Assembly (NCBI GenBank): GCA_023415235.1
Contig: JAEZLP010000052.1
Coordinates: 1-38,773, forward strand
Direction of reading: 5' to 3'
Source: Bacillota bacterium
GTDB taxonomy: Bacteria > Bacillota > Clostridia > Peptostreptococcales > Anaerovoracaceae
DNA: 38,773 nt
Numbering within the stretch: the stretch's first letter is position 1; every line of letters begins with the position of its first letter. This document shows positions 15,182-22,785 of the stretch, one piece after another. A model generated the notes under the pieces. That model did no database searches. It had not been told where the DNA came from and saw only the letters and a program-made list of their open reading frames with translations. Made by a program: the position numbers and the translations under genes.

Positions 15182-16102
15182 TCAGTTCCCTTCACCGATA
15201 ATCCTGACTTCCGGTTCCAGCAATACGCCGGATTCCTCAAATACTGCGGCTTTTATGATTTCCATGAGATCGATAATATCCGTCGCAGTGGCACCTCCCG
15301 TATTGATAATAAAGCCGGCATGCAGCGGTGAAACCTGAGCCCCTCCTACGGACAAGCCACTGAGTCCGGCCTCCTGAATCAGTTTTCCGGCAAAATGATT
15401 GTGGGGCCTTTTGAAAAAGCTTCCCGCGCTTGGATAGCTCAACGGCTGCTTTTCATTCCTTCTCGCCGTAAGCTCCCTGATTCTCGCCTCGATCGTTTCC
15501 CGGTCTCCCTTTTCCAGCAGAAACACTGCCTTCAAGAGAATATCTCCAGTCTCTTGGACGACGCTGTGCCTGTATGAGAGCTTCAGCTCCTCTTTGTTCA
15601 GCGTAAATACTCGGTTCCCGTCCTTTGACAGAATCTCGGCGCGTTCAATGACTTGCGAGATCTCTCCGTCGTACGCTCCTGCGTTCATAAAAACCGCTCC
15701 TCCGACAGTTCCGGGTATTCCTGATGCAAATTCAAAGCCGGCCAGAGACGCATTGCAGGCTTCTTTGGCAGCGGCAGACAGCAAAGCCCCCGCTTCCGCC
15801 TCCATGCGGTTTCCATTGATCCGGATCTGCCGGAAGGCCTCTCCCATTCGCAGGATGACTCCTTGATAGCCTGAATCCTTTACCAGCAAATTGGAGCCGT
15901 TTCCGATTACCATATGTTTCATTTTATGTTTGTCCAGCACGTTCAATGCATAAGCCAGCTCTTCGACACTTCCCGGTTCAATAAGAAGTGCCGCATTTCC
16001 GCCTGCCTTAAAAGAGGTATAGTCCCTCATGGGAGCATCGGAAATCATCCTGCTTTTATCTATCCGTAACGACAACTCATCATAAATTTCACTGATTTTC
16101 AA
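15182..16102 (-). CDS. murB: UDP-N-acetylenolpyruvoylglucosamine reductase
   Basis: MurB reduces UDP-GlcNAc-enolpyruvate to UDP-MurNAc with NADPH and FAD in peptidoglycan synthesis. FAD-binding YTSFKAGGNAALLI, IGNGSNLLV, the SGIPGTVGGAVFMNAGAYDGEI block, the YRHSVVQE region and YPSAGSFFKRP with the catalytic Ser are all present, then EAGL, GGAQVS and HAGFIIN. It is the type II form (no extra loop). The open frame extends to 16222, but GGAGG 7 bases before a TTG at 16102 marks the likely start, giving 306 residues beginning MKISEIYDEL. It heads the php-rapZ-yvcK-kce-whiA operon. Confidence 0.95.
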   Translation of the reverse strand: MKISEIYDELSLRIDKSRMISDAPMRDYTSFKAGGNAALLIEPGSVEELAYALNVLDKHKMKHMVIGNGSNLLVKDSGYQGVILRMGEAFRQIRINGNRMEAEAGALLSAAAKEACNASLAGFEFASGIPGTVGGAVFMNAGAYDGEISQVIERAEILSKDGNRVFTLNKEELKLSYRHSVVQETGDILLKAVFLLEKGDRETIEARIRELTARRNEKQPLSYPSAGSFFKRPHNHFAGKLIQEAGLSGLSVGGAQVSPLHAGFIINTGGATATDIIDLMEIIKAAVFEESGVLLEPEVRIIGEGN

Positions 16103-16217
16103 AGCTTTTCCTCCATATTTCAGAGATATTATTATTATATTAAAAAAAGACGCTAAAGTAAACAAGGGAAATGGGAGCCTATGGAAACAGCCCGTTTCAC
16201 GACTCCTGTTTCGGTGT

Positions 16218-16288
16218 TGCATAATTATAATATTATGTGCATAAATATTAATTTTTCTCTTGATATCTCTCCTTTCCGATGATATACT
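16218..16288 (+). promoter_or_regulatory. argGH promoter with two candidate ArgR-type boxes
   Basis: TTGATA (16260-16265) and TATACT (16283-16288) are 17 bases apart. Upstream, TGCATAA occurs at 16218 and 16238, each followed by an A+T-rich tract; the 20-bp spacing matches paired arginine-repressor boxes, though the sequence only partly fits the TGAAT consensus. The remaining leader (about 16295-16419) shows no T-box or other riboswitch I recognise. Confidence 0.55.
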
Positions 16289-16419
16289 CTTTTCAATAAT
16301 TATTTTAGTAAAGCCGTTTTTTGGTAATTATGCGGGCACTATCCTATAGCGGCGCCACGGCAGCTGCGGCAGGCGGATGGGATTCGTATCAATATATGCC
16401 TTTGAAGGAGGAATGAAGT

Positions 16420-17688
16420 ATGTCAAAAGAAAAAGTTGTATTAGCGTATTCCGGAGGTCTGGATACATCCATTATATTGACCTGGCTTAGAGAAAATTAT
16501 GACTATGATGTGATTGCCGTCTGCTGTAACGCAGGACAGGTGGAGAATTTCGACGAGGTAGATAAGAAAGCCTATGCTACGGGCGCGTCCAAGTCCTACA
16601 TTATCGATATCCGGGATGAATTTATTACTGAATATATCTGGCCCACCCTTAAGGCGGGCGCAATCTACGAGAACGATTACTTGCTGGGTACTTCTATGGC
16701 AAGACCGCTTATGGCGAAGAAGCTTGTTGAAATCGCTGAGCAGGAAGGCGCATTCTATATCTGTCATGGGTGCACCGGAAAAGGAAACGATCAGGTTCGC
16801 TTTGAGGCGACCATTCATGCGCTGAATCCGTCCATAAAGATTATCGCCCCCTGGAGGTTCTGGGATTTCAAGTCCAGAGAAGATTTACTGGATTACGCGG
16901 AAAAACACAATATCCCGATCGCGCAGTCAAAGGAAAAGATCTACAGCAGAGATCAGAATATATGGCACATCAGCCATGAGGGAGGAAACCTGGAAAGCCC
17001 GTGGAACGAACATCTTGACGACATCCTGGTCATGAGCGTGCCGCCGGAGCAAGCGCCCGACAAGCCCACCTTTGTGGATATCGATTTTGAAAAGGGAGTG
17101 CCAGTAGGCCTTAATGGACAGAAGATGACTCCCCTCGCACTGCTCACCGAGCTGAACAGAATCGGCGGCGAAAATGCCGTGGGAACCATCGACATCATTG
17201 AAAATCGTCTTGTCGGAATGAAGTCCAGGGGCGTATACGAAACTCCGGGCGGAACAATCCTCTTCAAGGCGCATGCCAACCTGGAAAAATTGATCCTTGA
17301 CAGGGATACCATGGCGTATAAGAATATAGTTGGACAAAAGTATGCGCAACTGGTCTATGACGGCCTGTGGTTCACTCCGCTGAGGGAAGCCATCGACGCA
17401 TTTGTCAATTCGACCCAGGAGCTGGTAACGGGAACTGTCAGGATGAAGCTTTACAAAGGCAACTGTCTGCCGGTAGCTTCAAGATCCGAGAATTCTCTTT
17501 ACAGCGAAGAGTTTGCAACCTTCAGCAAGGACGACGTCTACAATCAGAAGGACGCGGAAGGTTTCATCAATCTGTTCTCCCTGGCGATGAAGATCAGAGC
17601 GATCACGAAGCAGAACAAGCAAGGAGGAAAAACAGCAAATGAAGCTTTGGAAAGGAAGATTCTCAAAGGCGGAGAATTCGTTGGCTGA
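16420..17688 (+). CDS. argG: Argininosuccinate synthase
   Basis: The enzyme joins citrulline and aspartate with ATP to give argininosuccinate, the seventh step of arginine synthesis. The N-terminal PP-loop AYSGGLDTSIIL (8-19), GCTGKGNDQVRFE and the central SPW/MGRSREG-like block are conserved over 422 residues, a normal to slightly long length. AAGGAGGAATGAAGT precedes the ATG. It overlaps argH by 50 bases in a different frame, so the last 17 codons, ending ILKGGEFVG, are shared DNA with the argH start. Confidence 0.96.
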   Translation: MSKEKVVLAYSGGLDTSIILTWLRENYDYDVIAVCCNAGQVENFDEVDKKAYATGASKSYIIDIRDEFITEYIWPTLKAGAIYENDYLLGTSMARPLMAKKLVEIAEQEGAFYICHGCTGKGNDQVRFEATIHALNPSIKIIAPWRFWDFKSREDLLDYAEKHNIPIAQSKEKIYSRDQNIWHISHEGGNLESPWNEHLDDILVMSVPPEQAPDKPTFVDIDFEKGVPVGLNGQKMTPLALLTELNRIGGENAVGTIDIIENRLVGMKSRGVYETPGGTILFKAHANLEKLILDRDTMAYKNIVGQKYAQLVYDGLWFTPLREAIDAFVNSTQELVTGTVRMKLYKGNCLPVASRSENSLYSEEFATFSKDDVYNQKDAEGFINLFSLAMKIRAITKQNKQGGKTANEALERKILKGGEFVG

Positions 17689-18991
17689 GGAATTCAACGC
17701 CTCAATTGAAGTAGACCAGAGACTATATAAAGAGGATATTACCGGCAGTGTCGCCCATGCGAAAATGCTGGCAAAGCAAGGTATATTAAGCAATGAGGAG
17801 GCTCTGTCAATAGAGTCTTCTTTGCTTGAAATCCTGAAAGAGATCGAGGCGGGAAAAATCCAGTTTACCATCGAGCAGGAAGATATCCACATGAATATCG
17901 AGAGCATCCTGACGGAACGGATCGGAGCGGCCGGAAAGAAGCTGCATACGGCAAGAAGCCGGAACGATCAGGTAGCGGTTGACATTCGCCTGTATTTGAA
18001 GGAGGAAATCCGGAGGATCCTCGGACTGCTTTCAGAGCTGAACGATACACTGACGGAAATTGCGAAAAAAAATCAGGACACCATCATGCCTGGCTATACC
18101 CACCTGCAGAGGGCGCAGCCGGTGACGCTTGCGTTTCATTTGCTGGCGTACCGGGAAATGTTCCGCCGTGATATCCGAAGATTTGAAAACTGTCTTGAAG
18201 GGACTGATTCCCTGCCTCTTGGATCAGGAGCATTGGCGGGGACCACCTACGACACGGATCGGGATTACCTGGCAGAAGTCCTCGGTTTTTCAAGGATTTG
18301 CACAAATGCCATGGACGCGGTAAGCGACAGGGATTTTGCTCTGGAGTTTTTAAGCTGCTGCTCCATCGCGATGATGCACCTTTCCCGCTTCTGTGAAGAG
18401 CTGATCCTTTGGAGTTCCTCGGAATTCAAATTTATTGAAATGGATGACGCCTTCAGTACCGGAAGCAGCATCATGCCCCAGAAGAAAAATCCGGATATGG
18501 CAGAGCTGATCCGGGGTAAAACAGGCCGGGTCTACGGGGACCTGATGACCCTGCTGACTGTCATGAAGGGTTTGCCTCTGGCGTATAACAAGGACATGCA
18601 GGAGGACAAGCAGCCCGTCTTTGACGCCGGGGATACGCTCAAGAGCTCACTGGAAATCTTTATCCGGATGATAGCATCCATGACGGTCAATCAGAAAGCC
18701 ATGGAAAATGCCGTAAAATCAGGTTTCATGAATGCCACAGACGCAGCGGACTATCTGGTTTCCAAAGGAATTCCCTTCCGGGACTGCCATGAGATCATCG
18801 GTAGGATCGTTCTCTATTGCATTGAGAACGAAAAAGCCATCGAGGAGCTTTCGCTGGAAGAGTTGAAAAGCTTCTCCGACCAATTTGAGGAGGATATCTA
18901 CCAAAAGATCGATATCCGCAGCTGTATCAGAGCAAAAAAATCAAAAGGCTCCACTTCCTTTGAAAGTGTGGAGCGGATGTTAAAGGAATAA
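17639..18991 (+). CDS. argH: Argininosuccinate lyase
   Basis: ArgH splits argininosuccinate to arginine and fumarate. The canonical start MKLWKGRFSKAENSLAEEFNASI, the HTARSRNDQVA block, PGYTHLQRAQP with the general-acid region, and the signature GSSIMPQKKNPD are all present; 450 residues is the usual length. AGGAGG lies 10 bases before the ATG, inside argG, giving translational coupling. The gene converges on the Fic-like gene with about 30 bases between stops; a short CCGAC/GTCGG hairpin there has no U-run. Confidence 0.96.
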   Translation: MKLWKGRFSKAENSLAEEFNASIEVDQRLYKEDITGSVAHAKMLAKQGILSNEEALSIESSLLEILKEIEAGKIQFTIEQEDIHMNIESILTERIGAAGKKLHTARSRNDQVAVDIRLYLKEEIRRILGLLSELNDTLTEIAKKNQDTIMPGYTHLQRAQPVTLAFHLLAYREMFRRDIRRFENCLEGTDSLPLGSGALAGTTYDTDRDYLAEVLGFSRICTNAMDAVSDRDFALEFLSCCSIAMMHLSRFCEELILWSSSEFKFIEMDDAFSTGSSIMPQKKNPDMAELIRGKTGRVYGDLMTLLTVMKGLPLAYNKDMQEDKQPVFDAGDTLKSSLEIFIRMIASMTVNQKAMENAVKSGFMNATDAADYLVSKGIPFRDCHEIIGRIVLYCIENEKAIEELSLEELKSFSDQFEEDIYQKIDIRSCIRAKKSKGSTSFESVERMLKE

Positions 18992-19022
18992 ACTGCGGTC
19001 AGTAAAGATTTCCGATCCGACG

Positions 19023-19757
19023 TCAGTCGGTCAGGATGGACTGATCTGCCGTAAGCTGCATCATGATTTCCAGCTTGTTGTATACCCCCCGTTCAAGGGG
19101 CTCGTACAGGGGCTGGATTTCTTCTTTTTTCAGATAACTTCTGATTGCCGAATAATATTCCGATTCGCTGAGATTCAGCAAAACCGGAGGATAGCCGTTC
19201 CGGATCAGCTCATAATACATGGCCATTCTGGCCACCGCCTCCGAATAAATCTCGTAAGGGTATATCTCAATCAGCTTGTTGTGGAGATATGCGGCTCTGA
19301 GGATCGGATTGCTCTGAAAATCAAATGTATCCAGCCATTGAAAGAGGATATCCATTTGTTCCTCGATTTCAACGGGGTGCGGCGGTATATAATCCAGCAT
19401 CACGAGAACCGGATTTGTTCTGCGGTATTCCCGCTGATCGGAATTCGCCAGGATCTGAAAAAACTGGAACAGATAGTTCTCGTTCAACTCGACACCCATC
19501 TCTGCCATATCATGCGCAAGGCGGATCGCATTCTGATAACAGCCGATGGACGAGTGATCGCTGATGGTCACATCGATAACAAATTCTCCTTTCACGATTC
19601 TTTGGACATTTGCTTTGCTTATGCTGCTGCCATCCAGTCTCAGGGATGTGAAAATCCAATCCACCAGATTGATTTCATCGATGAATTGAGTGATTTCCTT
19701 CTTGTATGGTTTTCGATTGTCCAGAATGAGCTTCTTTTTTTTGATCTCACGGAACAT
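19023..19757 (-). CDS. Fic-fold protein lacking the catalytic motif
   Basis: Counted from ATG 19757 (244 residues), the protein follows Fic architecture: SLRLDGSSIS (38-47) resembles the (S/T)xxxE(G/N) inhibitory helix, YRRTNPVLV is like the region before the active site, and PILRAAYLHNKLIEIYPY (151-168) followed by GYPPVLL matches the Fic core. The active motif HPFxDGNGRxxR is replaced by YPYEIYSEAVAR (166-177): the catalytic His, the phosphate-binding GNGR and most of the rest are gone and only the last Arg remains. AMPylation is therefore unlikely; it may be a regulator or scaffold that kept the fold. A GTG at 19772 is possible but AAGG abuts it, so the ATG is preferred. It stands alone. 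Confidence 0.7.
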   Translation of the reverse strand: MFREIKKKKLILDNRKPYKKEITQFIDEINLVDWIFTSLRLDGSSISKANVQRIVKGEFVIDVTISDHSSIGCYQNAIRLAHDMAEMGVELNENYLFQFFQILANSDQREYRRTNPVLVMLDYIPPHPVEIEEQMDILFQWLDTFDFQSNPILRAAYLHNKLIEIYPYEIYSEAVARMAMYYELIRNGYPPVLLNLSESEYYSAIRSYLKKEEIQPLYEPLERGVYNKLEIMMQLTADQSILTD

Positions 19758-19906
19758 CTTCCAGAACCTCACCTTCTAACAGCGGTCGAACCGCCAGGAT
19801 ATTGCCTGTAAGTGCAAATGTATCGATTGACTTATTGTAACATAATCTTCCGTAATATGGTATAATTATTCTATTATTTACTTCAGGAGGAAAGGGGAGG
19901 AAATCC

Positions 19907-20247
19907 ATGCAGCTCCTATCGGATTATTTTTATGATGTCAATATCCTGTCAGTTACTCTCCGTCTTTTTCTGGCGGTTTTATTCGGCGGCATCATCGGCA
20001 TGGAGAGAGGCGCAACAAAACATCCCGCGGGTTTTATTCCGGAGCGGTGATCGCCGGGATCATGGTGTTTACCGCACTGAGGTTTCTGAAGAAATTTGAA
20101 GCCTATTTCTACGATCTTTCCCGGGTGATGGATCTGTATGTGGAGCTTGCCTCTCTTCAGGCACTGAAGGAGTATCAGACATTTGTCAGGGAGCAGAGAA
20201 TCCAGATCCAAAGCTCCCAAGGAATTCACCTCATTGAGGAAGCTTGA
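19907..20247 (+). pseudogene. Broken mgtC/sapB-family gene (internal deletion and frameshift)
   Basis: After GGGGAGG, ATG 19907 opens a frame that gives a typical MgtC/SapB start: RLFLAVLFGGIIGMERGATKHPAGF. It stops after 47 codons at TGA (20048-20050). The next frame then continues as SGAVIAGIMVFTALRFLKKFE, the last membrane helix and exit of the family, to the end at 20247. About 65-80 residues of the normal middle (the LxxLGAxL and GFLGAGxI segments) are missing. A deletion with a frame change fits best, so the product is not a working transporter-like protein. A perfect TATAAT (19861-19866) and strong ribosome site remain, which suggests recent decay. Confidence 0.75.
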
Positions 20248-20289
20248 ATCATAAAATCGTAAAGAGGAAGCTTGAAGTGTAAAAAAGAA

Positions 20290-20315
20290 AGGCCGTAAGG
20301 CCTCTCCTTTTTTAT
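20290..20315 (+). terminator. Bidirectional terminator between mgtC remnant and repeat-protein gene
   Basis: AGGCC-gtaa-GGCCT (20290-20303) is followed by CTCCTTTTTT on the plus strand; on the minus strand a CTTTCTTTTTT tract follows the same stem. Confidence 0.75.
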
Positions 20316-20351
20316 TGCCGGCATTATCGCCCGTTCATGATTCAATCCATA

Positions 20352-20894
20352 TTAGAAGCGTCTGCCGTCACAAGAGTCAAAATTATCGGACATGTCGCTG
20401 CAACCGCATCTGTCCTCGCAGTCAATTCCGGCAAGAAGCTCCTCACATCGCCTTCTCTTGATCTCTCTGTCGGTTTTTATATCTTTTACCGCATTGACGA
20501 TGTCACATAATCCATCCTCAATTTTGCAAAGACCCTTTTGGAGTTCATCGATCGCACAGCAGGTGCGGCCCTTCATGGCTTCAAACAGACCGTTTTTAAT
20601 GTGCTGAATTCCCTCTTTGATATCGCAGACTCCGTCCCGTATGTCTTTTTTCCCAACACATCCCTTGTCGAAATCGAGATCTTTCAATCCGCAAACTATT
20701 TCGTCAAGACCTTCTTCGAATTTGCACAGCGCTTTTTTGATGCACTTAATCGCTTCACGGACTTCACATTGGAACAAACATTCCAAAGCTTCCAAGATAA
20801 ACTTGATCCCTTCGAGGATCTTGCATATCCCATCTTCGATATCATCCAAGCCTTTTAGGCGACTGCAGTTGCACAAATCAATTCTTTTAAACAT
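20352..20894 (-). CDS. Cysteine-rich helical repeat protein of unknown function
   Basis: The 180 residues are not a family I know. They contain a loose repeat of the form (D/K)-I-x-(D/E)-G-(I/L/V)-C-x-I-x-x-G: GLDDIEDGICKILEGI (15-30), LDEIVCGLKDL, KDIRDGVCDIKEGIQHI, and LCKIEDGLCDIVNAVKDI. Hydrophobic residues every three or four positions suggest amphipathic helices, and about 18 cysteines are spaced along the chain. The C-terminus ends with acidic, Cys-rich DCEDRCGCSDMSDNFDSC. No signal peptide or membrane segment is seen. A spore-coat or metal-binding structural role is possible but only a guess. AAGAAGG precedes the ATG; a terminator follows. Confidence 0.75.
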   Translation of the reverse strand: MFKRIDLCNCSRLKGLDDIEDGICKILEGIKFILEALECLFQCEVREAIKCIKKALCKFEEGLDEIVCGLKDLDFDKGCVGKKDIRDGVCDIKEGIQHIKNGLFEAMKGRTCCAIDELQKGLCKIEDGLCDIVNAVKDIKTDREIKRRRCEELLAGIDCEDRCGCSDMSDNFDSCDGRRF

Positions 20895-21033
20895 GTTTCA
20901 TACCTTCTTGTCTTTTATTCGCCCCAAACGGACGTAATACATTATATGATGATGCCATTGAAAATGTATTCAATGATTAAGAATCCAAATGATGGGTATT
21001 ATGTCATCAAAGTGAAAAAGGAGAGTGATTTGT

Positions 21034-21279
21034 ATGCCCGTTAGAGATTGTATGACAGGTTCCCCCTATTGTCCCGCGAATCAGGACTCAAAGTTTGCGA
21101 TTCCGGGTTACCAGGCCACCGGCTGTGACGCCTGCGTGGAAACTAGTCTGAAAAACGATGAAATCCCAAAGTGCTTCTTCTGTAAGCTCGAAGAAGAAGG
21201 CCCGCTGAGCACCAAAGATTTTTCCTTCGGAAGCTTTGCGAAAAAGGTGATGGACTGGAAACAAAAATCCCACCGTTAG
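21034..21279 (+). CDS. Small Cys-rich protein, possible zinc ribbon
   Basis: This 81-residue protein (from ATG 21034) has cysteines at the start (RDC, PYC), then CDAC and CFFC about 15 residues apart. The two Cys-x2-Cys pairs suggest a zinc ribbon or small metal site. The GTG at 21025 would abut AAGGAGA, so the ATG 10 bases further is the better start. The family is unknown to me; a strong terminator directly follows, so it is a single-gene unit. Confidence 0.7.
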   Translation: MPVRDCMTGSPYCPANQDSKFAIPGYQATGCDACVETSLKNDEIPKCFFCKLEEEGPLSTKDFSFGSFAKKVMDWKQKSHR

Positions 21280-21291
21280 AGCCGTACATAA

Positions 21292-21329
21292 AAGGCTGTC
21301 CGCCTGCGAGGAGGGCAGCCTTCTTATTT
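21292..21329 (+). terminator. Intrinsic terminator after the small Cys-rich gene
   Basis: AAGGCTG (21292-21298) pairs with CAGCCTT (21316-21322), extended by CC/GG inside, followed by CTTATTTGT. Confidence 0.75.
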
Positions 21330-21479
21330 GTACCGGTATCCAAAAATACTCTCACAAATTTTATAAATCTTATGATTGAAAGAAAAAAATCACGGGTAAA
21401 TACAAAGTTATGGGACAAGGATATTAAAGAATTTTATTCAGCCATATAAAATTCTGACACTATAATAAGGACGTGAAAT

Positions 21480-22694
21480 ATGGACATCTACGTTGCCCGG
21501 CAGCCAATTTTTAACAGGCATATGGATCTTTACGGGTATGAGCTTTTATATCGAAAGAGCGAGAATAATTTTTATGAGGGCAATGACCATAATGGCGCCA
21601 CAGCCGAGTTGGTTCACAATTCCTTTCTTGTCATGAATTTTGACACGTTGACGGACGGAACCAGGGGCTTTATCAATTTCCCCCGGGAGCTGCTTGAAGA
21701 TGAAACCCCGATCATCCTGCCAAATGACAAGGTTGTTATTGAAATTCTGGAAAATGTAACGGTCACGGATCGAATCATTAAAAAATGCAAGAGACTCAAG
21801 TCCGAAGGCTATACCATTGCGCTGGATGATTTTATATTCAACCGGAAGGACTGCGATTACACCCCGCTTATTGAAGTGGCAGATATTATAAAGGTGGAAT
21901 TCCCCTATGCGGACAGGCAGGAACAGCGGGAGCTGATAAGAAGGTATAAAAACCGAATTCTTTTCTTGGCTGAAAAGGTGGAGACCAGAGAGGATTTCAG
22001 AGAAGCGGCAGAGATGGGCTACGAACTTTTTCAGGGCCATTTTTTCTGTAAGCCTCTTATGGTCAGAGCTAAGGAGATTGACTCAAAAAAAATCCATTTG
22101 ATCCGCATTCAGGACGAACTCAATAAAAATGAGCCTGACTTTTCCTTGATCAAGGAGACGATACAGAAGGATCTCGGCCTCTGTTTCAAGATGCTGAAAA
22201 TAATGAACTCATCCAATTCGGAAGGAAATCAGGAAATCAGTTACACGAAGCATGCTGTAACTCATCTGGGCGTTGAGGAACTGAAACGATGGATTTCCAT
22301 CATGCTGACAAAAGAATATCAAAATCAGGAAAACTTCGAACTGCTTAAAATATGCTTATTAAGAGGGAAACTCATGGCCTTGATGTCCCGTGAGCTGAAT
22401 CATGAGGCTTTAGAGGATGATTTCTTTCTGACCGGGGTTCTGTCCTCCATCGACGTCATCATCAACGACTGTATGGAAAACATCCTGCATTCTCTTGCGC
22501 TTTCCAAAGAGGTGAAGGATGCGCTCCTTGGAAAGCCGGGCATGATCAGAACCTGTCTGCAATGCATTTTGGATTATGAAAGATTTGAATTTGATCTGGC
22601 CAAGGAAAAGCTGCAGTCCATAGGACTGACACTGGAACGTTTTATGGATCTTTATATGGATGGGCTTGCTTGGCTGAGAACAACCGATGAGTAA
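21480..22694 (+). CDS. YuxH-like EAL plus HDOD signalling protein
   Basis: Residues 1-200 are an EAL-type domain and 205-400 an HDOD domain, the YuxH/CdgJ arrangement. The start MDIYVARQPIFNRHMDLYGYELLYR is diagnostic. In the EAL part the motif itself is replaced by ELLYR, FINFP and EILE replace the metal and substrate motifs, DDF is kept, and FQGHFFCKP is conserved. Many such proteins no longer hydrolyse c-di-GMP and act as binding or regulatory modules. TATAAT (21461-21466) lies only about 13 bases before the ATG, so the 5' leader is very short. Together with the HD-GYP gene it suggests c-di-GMP signalling in this organism. Confidence 0.9.
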   Translation: MDIYVARQPIFNRHMDLYGYELLYRKSENNFYEGNDHNGATAELVHNSFLVMNFDTLTDGTRGFINFPRELLEDETPIILPNDKVVIEILENVTVTDRIIKKCKRLKSEGYTIALDDFIFNRKDCDYTPLIEVADIIKVEFPYADRQEQRELIRRYKNRILFLAEKVETREDFREAAEMGYELFQGHFFCKPLMVRAKEIDSKKIHLIRIQDELNKNEPDFSLIKETIQKDLGLCFKMLKIMNSSNSEGNQEISYTKHAVTHLGVEELKRWISIMLTKEYQNQENFELLKICLLRGKLMALMSRELNHEALEDDFFLTGVLSSIDVIINDCMENILHSLALSKEVKDALLGKPGMIRTCLQCILDYERFEFDLAKEKLQSIGLTLERFMDLYMDGLAWLRTTDE

Positions 22695-22714
22695 AAAAAG
22701 TGGCTGCTGCCACT
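22693..22714 (-). terminator. Terminator of the carboxyltransferase-subunit gene
   Basis: AGTGGC (22699-22704) pairs with GCCACT (22709-22714); on the minus strand seven Ts follow (22692-22698). It overlaps the end of the YuxH-like gene's leader to its own terminator. Confidence 0.7.
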
Positions 22715-22728
22715 ATACAATTTAAAAT

Positions 22729-22762
22729 AAGGCCGGTCTTTGCGGACCGGCCTTGTTGTTTC
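22729..22762 (+). terminator. Terminator of the YuxH-like gene
   Basis: A perfect 10-bp stem, AAGGCCGGTC (22729-22738) and GACCGGCCTT (22745-22754), is followed by GTTGTTT. Confidence 0.85.
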
Positions 22763-22785
22763 ACGATATCAATCAATTGTCTTTA

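Noticed and set aside
14415..15338. 307-residue plus-strand frame opposite the PHP and murB genes
   Set aside because: A shadow frame over two well-supported genes, with no start signal and no known domain.
16289..16419. T-box riboswitch before argG
   Set aside because: No T-box consensus (TGGNACCGCG-like) or specifier stem; only a short leader is present.
21323..21479. c-di-GMP riboswitch before the YuxH-like gene
   Set aside because: The conserved GEMM motifs are absent and the -10 box is only about 13 bases from the start codon, leaving no room for an aptamer.
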